From Crenothrix sp. D3 (lineage in GTDB: Bacteria; Pseudomonadota; Gammaproteobacteria; Methylococcales; Methylomonadaceae): a stretch of DNA of 64,000 nucleotides. Numbering within the stretch: the first letter of the stretch is position 1; each line of letters starts with the position of its first letter. The DNA lies in NCBI GenBank assembly GCA_002134785.1, contig MBQZ01000012.1, positions 1 through 64,000 of the forward strand, given 5' to 3'. The position numbers and the translations under genes are program-made. Of the stretch, positions 46,646-56,234 are shown piece by piece. Below the pieces are notes generated by a model that was not told the origin of the DNA, did no database searches, and saw only the letters and a program-made list of their open reading frames with translations.

Positions 46646-48292
46646 TTAAAGAGTCCAATAACTCTTTGCCCATGCCGCTATTTCTGATGCTCTTTTCTCA
46701 ATATCTGATGATTTCCAGTCGATTTTATCAGCAGTTTCTGCTTTAATTGATAAGTGATTTAGTTCCTTCCCCTGATAAAAAGACTTTTTAATATTAAATG
46801 AAAAGTTTTTCACCTTACTATTTGTATTTTTGTCTATCAGAAATAGGTTTCCTATGTTATTAACGATAGAGGTGTAATTGTCCTTATCCTCTTTTCCGTT
46901 TTCGTCAACTACACCAGCCATTTCGTACCATTCATTAGTGCCTGTTTGAGGCATTAAATGTTCTAAGTCAAAGTTACTGATTTTTATATTTACTATATCG
47001 CCTTCTTCTTTATGTTGAAGAAGAATTCTTACAGACTTATTGCTATAATCCGCATTTTTAACAGCTTTTTCAAACTTATCATCTGGCGCATCGCTTTTTA
47101 AAAATTTAGCGATTTCTAATAATATCTGTGGTTTTGATGTGAATTCCATTTCTTTGAACTCATCAACAAATTTTCTCTCCCTTATTCTTTCCTTTGAAAT
47201 AGCCATACGAATTTGATAAGAAGCCATTAATTTCAAAAAATCCTCATCAAAGATACTTTTAATACCAAAAGCATCTGCATATTTAAAAATTAGTGTTGTA
47301 AAATCTTTCCTTTTTAAATCTCTTAATACTCGAAGTGATCTCTGTGCTTTAGGTGATAGTTTTATATCATCTATTTTTTCAGGAATATTTTCAATCGAAG
47401 TATTCCAAAAACATTGAAATATATTACTGTATCTATCAATATCGCTTACACTAATCTTTTCAGGGAATATTTTAGAAAATTCTTTAAATAAATTATTCTC
47501 TGATACAAATCTATTAGCTTTAAAACGGGTAAGGAAAAGTAAATAAGCCGTAGATTCTTTTTTAAGTGGTTCTATTCTTTTCTGCCATATAATAGCAACA
47601 TCATCTCCAATATCTGAATATCCACAGACATGAGCCTTCACTAAATCAGTTGGATTTAAAGAAACTCCTTTACCATTTAAGCCGATAAACAAATCCCACG
47701 CCTTACCATAATCCTCTGCTGTTATGACTATAAATTGGGTATATTTCCTTAAAAATTTAGAAAAACTTTCAGGGTCTTGTAAGTTTTCCACTTTATCTTT
47801 AAAAAATAAAGCACAATCTTTCATTTTACTTTTTTCATCTATATCTTTATTGTCCTTTATATTATTAAAGGTTGAAGTGTCACCAGATGATACTTTTAAT
47901 TTTGTTTTCGTACCGCCAGCTAAGTGGGTAAGTATTTTACGCAATCGACTTCTTTCTTCTTCCCCTTCATCTGTTTCGTCTGTTATTTTATGATATAAAT
48001 ACCAAATTATTATATGGAATGTTGTAATTCTCTGTTGCCCGTCAATAATATCGTAGTTATCTTTATCTTTATCTTTATTTTCTACAAAGACTACTGGACC
48101 TAAAAAATAAAATTCTATTTGTTTTTCTGTTTCTTTTGCTGTTGTATAATTTTTATGAGCTTCAAATAAATCATCCCAAAGAGTAGTAAAATTATCCTTG
48201 CTCCATGTGTAAGGTCGTTGATATAGTGGAATATTATAATAATCAACAGAACCGTCCAATGTTCCTTCTAATGTTCGTACTAATGCTTCCAT
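46646..48292 (-). CDS. DUF262/DUF1524 protein, GmrSD-type restriction-like nuclease
   Basis: A 548-residue single-chain protein with an N-terminal DUF262 (GmrS-like) domain: YQRPYTW at 24-30 and DGQQR at 84-88, the ParB/Srx-like nucleotide-binding fingerprint. The C-terminal DUF1524 (GmrD-like) HNH region has FDLEHLMPQ with His445 and a later Asn-rich NNIGNLFLIDKNTN. GmrSD-family enzymes cleave modified DNA in an NTP-dependent way, and related DUF262 proteins serve in BREX and phosphorothioate-based defence. No methylase or other defence gene is next to it. A 113-aa unknown gene lies 28 nt upstream. Confidence 0.88.
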   Translation of the reverse strand: MEALVRTLEGTLDGSVDYYNIPLYQRPYTWSKDNFTTLWDDLFEAHKNYTTAKETEKQIEFYFLGPVVFVENKDKDKDNYDIIDGQQRITTFHIIIWYLYHKITDETDEGEEERSRLRKILTHLAGGTKTKLKVSSGDTSTFNNIKDNKDIDEKSKMKDCALFFKDKVENLQDPESFSKFLRKYTQFIVITAEDYGKAWDLFIGLNGKGVSLNPTDLVKAHVCGYSDIGDDVAIIWQKRIEPLKKESTAYLLFLTRFKANRFVSENNLFKEFSKIFPEKISVSDIDRYSNIFQCFWNTSIENIPEKIDDIKLSPKAQRSLRVLRDLKRKDFTTLIFKYADAFGIKSIFDEDFLKLMASYQIRMAISKERIRERKFVDEFKEMEFTSKPQILLEIAKFLKSDAPDDKFEKAVKNADYSNKSVRILLQHKEEGDIVNIKISNFDLEHLMPQTGTNEWYEMAGVVDENGKEDKDNYTSIVNNIGNLFLIDKNTNSKVKNFSFNIKKSFYQGKELNHLSIKAETADKIDWKSSDIEKRASEIAAWAKSYWTL

Positions 48293-48320
48293 TTTATAAG
48301 TCCTAAAAATTAAGTTATGT

Positions 48321-48662
48321 TTATTTTCTTACACTAACCTGTTTCATCACAGAAACCAGTTTTTCATCAGAAAATCGGTATAAATCTTGTATGGCTAGAA
48401 TTAATGCCAGCCATATGGTTGTACCTTGGGAATTACGTTCAAAATTAAATAGCCCATCGAGTAGAAAAAATAATCGGCGCGTGTCATCGTGACGGTGTTT
48501 ATAATTAAATAACTGTATAGCTTGTAATAGGGTGAGAAAATCAGTTAGTTTTTCATCATCAAAGTTTTGTTTGCTATTATAAATTCCCACTGTGTCATAA
48601 ACGTGGTAAAAAATAATATTCAGTCGTTCTGGATGGAGATAAGGCAGGTTATTTTTTGTCAT
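48321..48662 (-). CDS. Hypothetical protein (113 aa) upstream of the GmrSD-type gene
   Basis: No family recognised. The protein is mostly helical (LTDFLTLLQAIQLFNYKHRHDD, TTIWLALILAIQDLYRFSDEKL) without a signal peptide. Two helices are hydrophobic enough to form a small core or a dimer. Its stop is 28 nt before the GmrSD-type start in the same direction, so co-transcription is likely. It might be a modulator of that nuclease, but this is positional inference only. Confidence 0.55.
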   Translation of the reverse strand: MTKNNLPYLHPERLNIIFYHVYDTVGIYNSKQNFDDEKLTDFLTLLQAIQLFNYKHRHDDTRRLFFLLDGLFNFERNSQGTTIWLALILAIQDLYRFSDEKLVSVMKQVSVRK

Positions 48663-48753
48663 TTCTAAGAATCGGTTATGATTAATAAAGCAGAGAGAGA
48701 GAAAATAATTTTCTTCCCAGAAAGCATAACACCTTTTTATGGATTTTGTATTT

Positions 48754-49404
48754 TTAAATTTTAGCGATATTCAACGTTGATTTTAAGCAATAAAAAATAA
48801 CAATCACACTGATAATAATCCAAATACCACCCCATAAGATAGTTGCGCCACCTGTATATTCAGCTAATAAATAGGCATCAGAGGGTAAATAACTACGCGA
48901 AATAGTATCACTGTAAATATCTAACGGCGCGTACATCATACTGGTTAAGCCAATAATTCTTAGTGCGAAATCATTATATTTTTCGGCGAGATACTTCGCC
49001 ATTAATAACATTGCCCCGCCTGTTAATAAACCAAATAACCAGCTGAATAAACTGCGTGAAAATACAACGGTGATAATAATAATGCTGACAGCTAATACTG
49101 CCATAATGGTTTTATCATAATTAGTTTTTACACTGGTAAGGTAAATAACCACGCCCCAGAGTAATGAACCAATATAACCCGCTGATAAGATAATAAATTG
49201 ATTGCCACCTTGGGAAATAACATGACCGCCTTGGTCTTTATTAATAATTAATTCTTTCACTGACCCGCCTGTTAATAAGGCGGCTAAGGCGTGGGATGAT
49301 TCATGAAAGAATACGACTAATAGTTTTAATGGATAGAGAATAGAATAATCCCAAGCAATAATAATTAAGCCCAGTAATAGAATAAGTAGACTAAGTTGTT
49401 TCAT
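48754..49404 (-). CDS. M50-like membrane metalloprotease
   Basis: A 216-residue polytopic protein (about six membrane helices) with HESSH at 34-38 inside FFHESSHALAALLTGGSV, the zinc motif of the M50B-like family PF13398. The third ligand site may lie in the YAPLDIYSDT segment. The substrate is unknown. The start is only 3 nt after the copA stop, so it belongs to the copZ-copA unit. Confidence 0.8.
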   Translation of the reverse strand: MKQLSLLILLLGLIIIAWDYSILYPLKLLVVFFHESSHALAALLTGGSVKELIINKDQGGHVISQGGNQFIILSAGYIGSLLWGVVIYLTSVKTNYDKTIMAVLAVSIIIITVVFSRSLFSWLFGLLTGGAMLLMAKYLAEKYNDFALRIIGLTSMMYAPLDIYSDTISRSYLPSDAYLLAEYTGGATILWGGIWIIISVIVIFYCLKSTLNIAKI

Positions 49405-49407
49405 ACA

Positions 49408-51648
49408 TTATTTATCGTCTAATTTTGTCCAGCGCAACCGATTAGCATTTGTCACCACCGTGACCGATGACATTGCCATTGCCGCGCCTGCAATCATTGG
49501 ATTTAATAACACCCCGAACAACGGATATAACAAACCTGCGGCAATCGGAATACTCAACGAGTTATAAATAAACGCACCGAATAGGTTTTGTTTAATATTA
49601 ATAACCGTGGCTTTAGACAGTGCAATCGCTTCAGGAACTTTGAGTAATGAACCTTGCAAAATCACCACATCGGCACTTTCAATCGCCACATCTGTTCCTG
49701 TACCAATTGCAAAACCAACATTGGCTTGCGCCAGTGCGGGCGCATCATTAATACCATCGCCGACCATGCCGACTATCTCGCCGAGTAGTTGTAATTCCTT
49801 CACTACAGCGGCTTTATCTTGCGGTAATACTTGCGCTCTCACTTCGCTAATACCCGCTTGTGTGGCTATCGCTTGGGCAGTAATCGCGTTATCGCCTGTG
49901 ACCATAATGACGCGGATACCTAAATGTTGCAGGTGTTGTACAGCGGCGGCTGAATCTTTTTTAATGGGATCAGATACGGCAATAATACCCACCACGCGTT
50001 GATTGACTGCCAATAACATGGGTGTTTGCCCTAAGTGGGCGAATTGTTCCAGTTGTGCGGTGTATTCGACGGTTGATACCTTATGCTCTGCCATTAACGC
50101 GCTGTTGCCAAATAATAGAGCTTGGTCGTCAATTTGTCCGCTGACACCATGACCTGCGCTGGCGGCAAAGTGAGTCACTTTAGTGACTGGCAGTTGTTTT
50201 TGTTCAGCGGCGGCTAAAATCGCGGCGGCTAATGGGTGTTCTGAGCCTGATTCAATACTGGCGGCAAGTTGTAAAACTGCGTCTTCACTCAAATCAGCCA
50301 GCGTGGTAATAGCAGAAACCGTGGGTTTGCCTTCGGTGACTGTGCCTGTTTTATCCAACACCAAGCAAGTGATTTTACCCGCGCTTTGCAGTGCATCACC
50401 TTTACGAATCAGAATACCTGATTGCGCGGCTCTTCCGACTGCCACCATCACTGAAATAGGCGTGGCTAAACCCAATGCACACGGGCAAGCAATGACCAAT
50501 ACCGTCATGGAAGTGACAAACGCGTAACCCAAAGAGGGATCAGGGCCAAAGGCGTACCACATCAAAAAGGTGAATACTGATAACGCGACTACCGCTGGTA
50601 CAAACACCGCCGAAATTCTATCCGCTAACCGTGCAATTTCAGGCTTGCTGCTTTGCGCTTGCCGTACACTATTAATAATTTGCGCGAGTGCGGTATCTTT
50701 ACCAATACGCGTTGCCGTAAATAAAAAACTGCCCGTTTGATTCATCGTGCCTGCCACCACCTGCATTCCAACCGTTTTTTCCACAGGCAATGATTCACCT
50801 GTGAGCATGGATTCATCGACGCTGGAATGTCCTTCAATAAGCACACCATCGACGGCAATTTTTTCACCCGGCCGCACGCGCACCGTTTCACCTAAGCCGA
50901 CGTGTTCGATAGCAATATCGAGTTCTTCGCCGTCTCTTATCACGCGAGCAGTGCGCGGTTGTAAGCCAATGAGTTGTCGAATTGCTGAGGAAGTACGCCC
51001 TCTGGCTAGGGTTTCCAAACCCGTGCCTAAATTGATAAAGGCTAAAATAACTACCGCCGCTTCAAAATACGCATGAGTGGCTATTACAGGCAACAAGGCT
51101 TGATAATCAATGACAATACAAGAATAAATCCACGCCGACCCCGTGCCTAAGGCAATCAAGGTATCCATATTGGCTTGCTTTAACAGCAAGGATTTAACCG
51201 CGCCTTTATAAAAATGTTCACCCGAATACGCCATAATCCCCAGCGTAATCAGCGCGATAATGGGCCAAAACCATTGCCCTGAAGGCGTTCCCATCATCGG
51301 CATCCAGCCGAATAGTTCAATCAGCATTAAAAAAGCACCAAAGCCGCCCGCGACTTTGGCTTTTTTCATCAGCTGTTGATAACGCTGCTGTTCTTGTTGT
51401 TCTTGTTCAGCGGGGTCTTCAAAACCTTCCATAATGGCGGCATCAAAGCCCGCGTCTTTAACGGCTAGTTTTAACTGTTCAGGATCGCTATTGCCCTTGA
51501 CTAACGCAGAATGGTCAGCAAAATTAACCGTGACTTCGGTGACACCCGCAACGGCAGTCAACGCGCCTTCGACTGCGCCAACACACCCCGCACAACGCAT
51601 TCCTAAAATGGATAAGCGAATGCCATCCGCTGTTTGATCTTGAGACAT
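49408..51648 (-). CDS. copA: Copper-exporting P1B-type ATPase
   Basis: CopA pumps Cu(I) out of the cytoplasm. At 746 residues it has one N-terminal HMA domain (GMRCAGC, Cys19 and Cys22). It also has the transmembrane CPC motif (Cys388-Pro-Cys390), phosphorylation motif DKTGT, the SEHPLA motif, and [10 protein letters not shown] near the C-terminus with the Cu(I)-site tail (NAL/YNxxxI-type [23 protein letters not shown]). It lies between copZ (20 nt upstream) and the M50-like protease gene. It could also supply copper to the periplasmic NirK. Confidence 0.95.
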   Translation of the reverse strand: MSQDQTADGIRLSILGMRCAGCVGAVEGALTAVAGVTEVTVNFADHSALVKGNSDPEQLKLAVKDAGFDAAIMEGFEDPAEQEQQEQQRYQQLMKKAKVAGGFGAFLMLIELFGWMPMMGTPSGQWFWPIIALITLGIMAYSGEHFYKGAVKSLLLKQANMDTLIALGTGSAWIYSCIVIDYQALLPVIATHAYFEAAVVILAFINLGTGLETLARGRTSSAIRQLIGLQPRTARVIRDGEELDIAIEHVGLGETVRVRPGEKIAVDGVLIEGHSSVDESMLTGESLPVEKTVGMQVVAGTMNQTGSFLFTATRIGKDTALAQIINSVRQAQSSKPEIARLADRISAVFVPAVVALSVFTFLMWYAFGPDPSLGYAFVTSMTVLVIACPCALGLATPISVMVAVGRAAQSGILIRKGDALQSAGKITCLVLDKTGTVTEGKPTVSAITTLADLSEDAVLQLAASIESGSEHPLAAAILAAAEQKQLPVTKVTHFAASAGHGVSGQIDDQALLFGNSALMAEHKVSTVEYTAQLEQFAHLGQTPMLLAVNQRVVGIIAVSDPIKKDSAAAVQHLQHLGIRVIMVTGDNAITAQAIATQAGISEVRAQVLPQDKAAVVKELQLLGEIVGMVGDGINDAPALAQANVGFAIGTGTDVAIESADVVILQGSLLKVPEAIALSKATVINIKQNLFGAFIYNSLSIPIAAGLLYPLFGVLLNPMIAGAAMAMSSVTVVTNANRLRWTKLDDK

Positions 51649-51668
51649 AAAACCCCCTAAACAATGAG

Positions 51669-51878
51669 TTACTCGACGGTGAAACCCGCTTGAGTGATGA
51701 CGCTTTTAATAGCATCCAGATTAACTTTATCGCCGTCAAATTCAACCGTGACTTCATTGGTTTTAAAAGACGGAGTCACTGAGCTAACGCCCTCAACTGC
51801 CAGTAATTTGCCTTTAACATTGGATTCACAGCCGCCACATTTCATACCTGTCACGGTTAATACGCTAGATTCAGTCAT
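51669..51878 (-). CDS. copZ: Copper chaperone CopZ
   Basis: A 69-residue single HMA domain with the metal-binding GMKCGGCES (Cys14, Cys17) and the fold pattern [17 protein letters not shown]. It delivers Cu(I) to CopA. It starts the copZ-copA-M50 unit, with the upstream region (51879-52143) carrying repeats rather than a clear CueR-type promoter that I could identify. Confidence 0.93.
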   Translation of the reverse strand: MTESSVLTVTGMKCGGCESNVKGKLLAVEGVSSVTPSFKTNEVTVEFDGDKVNLDAIKSVITQAGFTVE

Positions 51879-52029
51879 TTTGTACTCCTAGAATAAAATT
51901 AATAACAGGTTAATCATACTCGATATACCACGCGTTAAGGAGTGCTGGGAAAACAAAAAATCAATAAGTTGTTATGTTCGTCGTTATTTACGGCGTGTTG
52001 GTGACAATAACAGGGGATATGCAGATACA

Positions 52030-52062
52030 ACAGATAACATCCCTTCAAGGGATGTTATCTGT
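52030..52062. repeat. Dispersed palindrome ACAGATAACATCCCTT, copy 2
   Basis: Perfect 16-bp arms (52030-52045 and 52047-52062) around a C. Arms are identical to those at 45950-45982. Lies in the 265-bp gap between narI and copZ. Confidence 0.95.
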
Positions 52063-52105
52063 GACGATATGAAAAATACTCAGCGGTTTATTTATGCAGT
52101 TGAAG

Positions 52106-52134
52106 GTAAAGACGTTGCTTTGCAACGTCTTTAC
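52106..52134. repeat. Dispersed palindrome, GTARAGACGTTGC family, copy 2
   Basis: GTAAAGACGTTGC (52106-52118) and its exact inverse (52122-52134) flank TTT. It is the closest structure to the narI stop (10 bp away), so it could serve as a stabilising 3' hairpin of the nar transcript. Copy 1 is at 6364-6392. Confidence 0.9.
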
Positions 52135-52143
52135 AACGCGGTC

Positions 52144-52821
52144 TTAACGTCTACGAACGACTTGATAAGGGCGGGTAATATAGCCCAGTGGAACACTCCA
52201 CACATGAACTAAACGACTAAAAGGGAAAACTAAAAACAGCGTCTGCCCTAAAAATAAATGCAGTTTGAAGACAATACCAATGTCGCTGATTTGATCCGCT
52301 GCGCCGCTACGCAACGTCACAATGCGCTGCGCCCATTCTGACAACAGCAACATATTCGCACCATCATAATGATAAAGTGAAATAGGCAACGTCAATAGCC
52401 CTAATGACAGCTGTACACCAATCAGCAACAGAATAAAAATATCCATGCGACTGCTGGTTGCACGAATACGCGGATCAGTTAACCGCCGACGGATTAAAAT
52501 AATAATCCCTCTTAAACACACGCCACCAAACACGCCACCTGCAACAACGGCTAACAATTGTTTTGCGGTCGTTGATAAACCTAAGGCGTGATAAATCGCT
52601 GGCGGTGTCAGCAAGCCAACGAAATGTCCGACGAACAATAATAGAATGCCGATATGGAATAAGTTACTGCCTAGTCTTAATTCTTTGGCACGCAGAAACT
52701 GGCTAGAACCCGTGCGCCATGTGTATTGGTCACGGTCATAACGCGCTAAGCTACCGATGAAAAATACGCTGATAGCAATATAGGGGTAATAACCAAATAA
52801 TACGGTATTGAGATAATCCAC
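52144..52821 (-). CDS. narI: Respiratory nitrate reductase gamma subunit (cytochrome b)
   Basis: NarI is the five-helix quinol-oxidising b-type cytochrome that anchors NarGH to the inner membrane. The 225 residues have the heme ligands in FHIGILLLFVGHFVG and in FKLHLFLGQ...RLVHVWS. The start is GTG at 52821, preceded by AAGGAG 8 bases upstream. It begins 13 nt after the narJ stop. It ends the nar transcript. Confidence 0.95.
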   Translation of the reverse strand: MDYLNTVLFGYYPYIAISVFFIGSLARYDRDQYTWRTGSSQFLRAKELRLGSNLFHIGILLLFVGHFVGLLTPPAIYHALGLSTTAKQLLAVVAGGVFGGVCLRGIIILIRRRLTDPRIRATSSRMDIFILLLIGVQLSLGLLTLPISLYHYDGANMLLLSEWAQRIVTLRSGAADQISDIGIVFKLHLFLGQTLFLVFPFSRLVHVWSVPLGYITRPYQVVRRR

Positions 52822-52834
52822 AATGTGACTCCTT

Positions 52835-53539
52835 CTAAAGAGAACGGTTTTGCGCTTTTATAAACTGATCGCGCGGCGTGATAGTGATTGGACTGACGGT
52901 CGCGGTTTGGCTGTTACACGCATCCCCAGCACCCATAAAACTGACGGCTTCTTCTTCCCAGATTTCATCCATATTGACTAATGTTTCATCCTCGCCTTCG
53001 GTCGCGGCTTGCTGACGAATATCGGCGATGGCTTCTGGTTCGCCTGCAAAATCGGCTAATGCGTCAAAAATCGCGCTAAACCGACTGCCACGTTCTGTGA
53101 GTCGTGCGCCCAATAAACTCAATACAGGCATAGCATCGTGTAATAACTGCACCGCCTCTGGCTGTTCTTGTTGGGCAAGAAACTCTAAAAATAACGGAAT
53201 GTAATCGGGTAATTCACGCGTGGACATTTCAAAGCCATGTGCTTCATACATCTGCAATAAATTAACCATTGCCTGCCCACGGTCACGCGATTCACCATGA
53301 ACGTGTTCAAAAATATGCAGTGATAAAAAGCGTCCTCGGTCAAATAACTCAACATAATCCGCCTGACTATCCAGCAAATCCACGCCGCGATAACCATCAA
53401 TCAACGCCAATACCGATTTTTTATGATTGCCCAATAACAGGTTTTCTTGTTCAACGACCGCCGCCATGTCATCTAAGGCGGCAAGCATTTCAGCTTCAGG
53501 ATAACTCAGCAAGAGTGATAAAACTTTTAGTGTAAGCAT
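52835..53539 (-). CDS. narJ: Nitrate reductase assembly chaperone NarJ
   Basis: NarJ binds apo-NarGH and guides molybdenum cofactor insertion. The 234-residue protein begins LTLKVLSLLLSYPEAEMLAALDDM and has the helix HIFEHVHGESRDRGQAMVNLLQMYEAHGFEM, typical of the TorD/NarJ family, plus a longer C-terminal tail with YIPLFLEFLA. It is separated from narH by the 312-aa unknown gene, which is not the standard order. Confidence 0.93.
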   Translation of the reverse strand: MLTLKVLSLLLSYPEAEMLAALDDMAAVVEQENLLLGNHKKSVLALIDGYRGVDLLDSQADYVELFDRGRFLSLHIFEHVHGESRDRGQAMVNLLQMYEAHGFEMSTRELPDYIPLFLEFLAQQEQPEAVQLLHDAMPVLSLLGARLTERGSRFSAIFDALADFAGEPEAIADIRQQAATEGEDETLVNMDEIWEEEAVSFMGAGDACNSQTATVSPITITPRDQFIKAQNRSL

Positions 53540-53620
53540 AATGATTCCTTGTCATTTCTATAGAGTGTGAAAACAATAGAGCCATTTCCTCACCCTATCT
53601 GACTTATTTAGAAAAACGGT

Positions 53621-54559
53621 TTATTGCAGATTTTCTTTTCTTGGTTTTATTTTCCACAGATACCAAAAACCGCTAAGCAATATTGTCAACAGCAGACCCA
53701 CAATGTAAGGGGCTTTGCTCGCGACATCGGTGGGTTTATTGGCATCGGGGAAACTAAATTTCGTTAAAACGCCTAAACCAGAATCAGCAACATCTATCGT
53801 AATTGTTTTAGCGTTCAAATTAGGCAGTTGAATTTCGCCGCCATCAAACGGTTTGTAGTTTCTTCCTTCAACAAAATTAGGATAAAGAGGCGTTGCTGAA
53901 AATGTCGCTTTCGCGCCTATCAGTTGCGCTAATTCTTTTTCTAATTGTTCGGGAGTTTTGCCCTCTGTTTGAATTTCAATTGCAGGCTCATTGTCAATGG
54001 CAACCGACACGAAACCCCCTGCTGTTTTTTTGTTGACATCGACTGAAAAGCCTTCAATAAATTCAACGTCAGCAGAATAAACCAAGTCAATTGCCACATT
54101 GACCGTTGCCGAACTAAAACTTTGTTCAGGAATGGCGTACTGTAGTTTTTGATTGCTGTAATCGCGGGTCGTAATCTGTACTAAATCAAAGCCTTCTTTG
54201 TTGCTAATGGTAAATTCGGGCTTGTCTTTCTTGAATTCAGCCATCGCCCCACGTTCCATTGGTGCATCGTATTTAATATCGGCATTCAATTGATTAGCCG
54301 CTTTATAGGCTATCTTAGCGGCTGACATGGGCGTTTTCGAATCAAGTCCCTCGATAAAAATCAAACCATTGACGCGATGTACATTTTCAGCCCCTTTGCG
54401 CCAAGAAACCAGTGTTGAAAAAGCGGTATCTATGTTTCTTTTTGATTCGCTGGTGTGAACGCGGAGCTGATTTTTTTCGGCAGGAAGGGCAATTGCTACA
54501 CTAGAGAATCCCAGTGCTACACACAGCGTTGTTAACATTAAAAAGTTGTTTTGCTTCAT
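53621..54559 (-). CDS. Exported, C-terminally membrane-anchored protein of unknown function, between narH and narJ
   Basis: No family recognised. The layout is a signal peptide (1-about 25, VAIALPAEK), about 255 residues of mature domain and a C-terminal transmembrane helix (about 285-303, APYIVGLLLTILLSGFWYLWKIK) followed by the basic tail KPRKENLQ. That places the domain outside and the tail in the cytoplasm. The domain is mixed alpha/beta without cysteines, His clusters or CxxCH, so it is not a cytochrome or obvious metalloprotein. Spacing is 63 nt after narH and 81 nt before narJ, in the same direction, so it is almost certainly co-transcribed with nar. A role in assembly or anchoring of the nitrate reductase is inference. 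Confidence 0.8.
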   Translation of the reverse strand: MKQNNFLMLTTLCVALGFSSVAIALPAEKNQLRVHTSESKRNIDTAFSTLVSWRKGAENVHRVNGLIFIEGLDSKTPMSAAKIAYKAANQLNADIKYDAPMERGAMAEFKKDKPEFTISNKEGFDLVQITTRDYSNQKLQYAIPEQSFSSATVNVAIDLVYSADVEFIEGFSVDVNKKTAGGFVSVAIDNEPAIEIQTEGKTPEQLEKELAQLIGAKATFSATPLYPNFVEGRNYKPFDGGEIQLPNLNAKTITIDVADSGLGVLTKFSFPDANKPTDVASKAPYIVGLLLTILLSGFWYLWKIKPRKENLQ

Positions 54560-54622
54560 TTTGTGACCTTCTATTTTATATGTTAGCGTTGAAAGTTCAT
54601 GTGCTTAACTCGGTGACCCGCA

Positions 54623-56185
54623 TTATTTAAACGACTCAACCTTAATCGGTATTTTAATCGGAATACCGCCCGTGCGTTGTGGCTTCACATTACCACCAAA
54701 CAAATTAACTTTAGTATCACCTGTAGAACAGCCGCTGCCAAAACTAAACCCACAACCGCCTTGTTCGCCGTAAGCATCAAAGGTTGAACTGGCGTATTCA
54801 CGGTGACTGGTGGGAATCACAAAACGATCTTCGTAATTGGCAATTGCCATGTAACGGTACATTTCTTCCACTTGTAACTGAGTCAAACCGACGCGTTCCA
54901 ATACCTCAGTATTGATAACACCATCAACGGTTTTACTGCGCATATAAGCACGCATTGCTAACATACGCTCTAAGCCTAACACGACAGGTTCTTCTTTACC
55001 CGCTGTCAATAAATTGGCTAAATACTGCACTGGAATACGCAAGGAACGCACATCGGGAATATCGCCATCCATACCGATTTGGTCGTGTTCAGCAGCGGAT
55101 TGAATCGGTGATAAGGGCGGCACATACCAGACCATCGGCATGGTGCGGAACTCAGGGTGTAACGGGAATGCCACTTTCCAATCAATTGCCATTTTATACA
55201 CGGGTGATTCTTGCGCGGCTGTGAGCCAGCTTTCTGGAATACCTGCTTTTCTCGCTTCTGCTAAGACGTTTTCATCAAATGGATCAAGAAAAACATCCAA
55301 CTGTTGCTGATACAAGTCTTGCTCATTTTCGCAACTTGCCGCTTCCTCAATTTTATCCGCGTCATACAACAACACGCCTAAATAACGAATCCGTCCGACG
55401 CAAGTTTCTGAACACACGGTCGGTTCACCCGCTTCAATACGCGGATAACAGAAGGTGCATTTTTCAGATTTGCCTGTTTCCCAGTTGTAATAGATTTTTT
55501 TATACGGACAAGCAGACACACACATTCGCCAGCCGCGACATTTATCTTGGTCGATTAAGACAATGCCATCTTCTTCGCGTTTATAAATCGAACCGCTAGG
55601 GCAAGCGGCAACACAGGTGGGATTTAAGCAATGTTCACATAAACGCGGTAAATACATCATGAAGGTGTTTTCAAATTCACCGTACATTTCTTTTTGAATA
55701 TTATCGAAGTTGGTATCACGCGACCGTGATGAAAATTCCGTGCCTAGAATTTCTTCCCAGTTTGGTCCACCTTCAATTTTTTCCATGCGCTCGCCCGTAA
55801 TAACGGAAAAAGGGCGGGCAGTGGGTGGATTTTTTGATTCTTTAGCGGCGTGTAAATGCTGGTAATCAAAATCAAACGGTTCGTAATAATCATCAATTTC
55901 AGGCAAATCGGGATTACCAAAAATATTGCTTAAAATTTTATGTTTGCTACCTTGACGCGGTTCTATTTTGCCGTTGATTTTGCGTACCCAGCCGCCATTC
56001 CATTTTTCTTGATTTTCCCATTGTTGTGGAAAGCCAATGCCGGGTTTGGTTTCAACGTTATTAAACCACGCATATTCCACCCCTTTACGCGAAGTCCAGA
56101 CGTTTTTACAAGTAATAGAACAAGTGTGGCAACCAATACACTTGTCCAGATTTAATACCATGCCTATTTGTGCGCGAATTTTCAT
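54623..56185 (-). CDS. narH: Respiratory nitrate reductase beta subunit
   Basis: NarH carries electrons from NarI heme to NarG by four iron-sulfur clusters. The 520 residues include Cys16, Cys19, Cys22 and Cys26 (CIGCHTCSITC), CEHCLNPTCVAACP, and CRGWRMC, where a Trp replaces one Cys as in the [3Fe-4S] cluster of E. coli NarH. The C-terminal part (CTFCYPRIEAGEPTVCSETC) completes the set. It is separated from narG by a methyltransferase gene. Confidence 0.96.
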   Translation of the reverse strand: MKIRAQIGMVLNLDKCIGCHTCSITCKNVWTSRKGVEYAWFNNVETKPGIGFPQQWENQEKWNGGWVRKINGKIEPRQGSKHKILSNIFGNPDLPEIDDYYEPFDFDYQHLHAAKESKNPPTARPFSVITGERMEKIEGGPNWEEILGTEFSSRSRDTNFDNIQKEMYGEFENTFMMYLPRLCEHCLNPTCVAACPSGSIYKREEDGIVLIDQDKCRGWRMCVSACPYKKIYYNWETGKSEKCTFCYPRIEAGEPTVCSETCVGRIRYLGVLLYDADKIEEAASCENEQDLYQQQLDVFLDPFDENVLAEARKAGIPESWLTAAQESPVYKMAIDWKVAFPLHPEFRTMPMVWYVPPLSPIQSAAEHDQIGMDGDIPDVRSLRIPVQYLANLLTAGKEEPVVLGLERMLAMRAYMRSKTVDGVINTEVLERVGLTQLQVEEMYRYMAIANYEDRFVIPTSHREYASSTFDAYGEQGGCGFSFGSGCSTGDTKVNLFGGNVKPQRTGGIPIKIPIKVESFK

Positions 56186-56234
56186 ATTGACTCCTGAAGG
56201 TCATCAATGGTTAAAACCATCGTAGTTAAATTTT

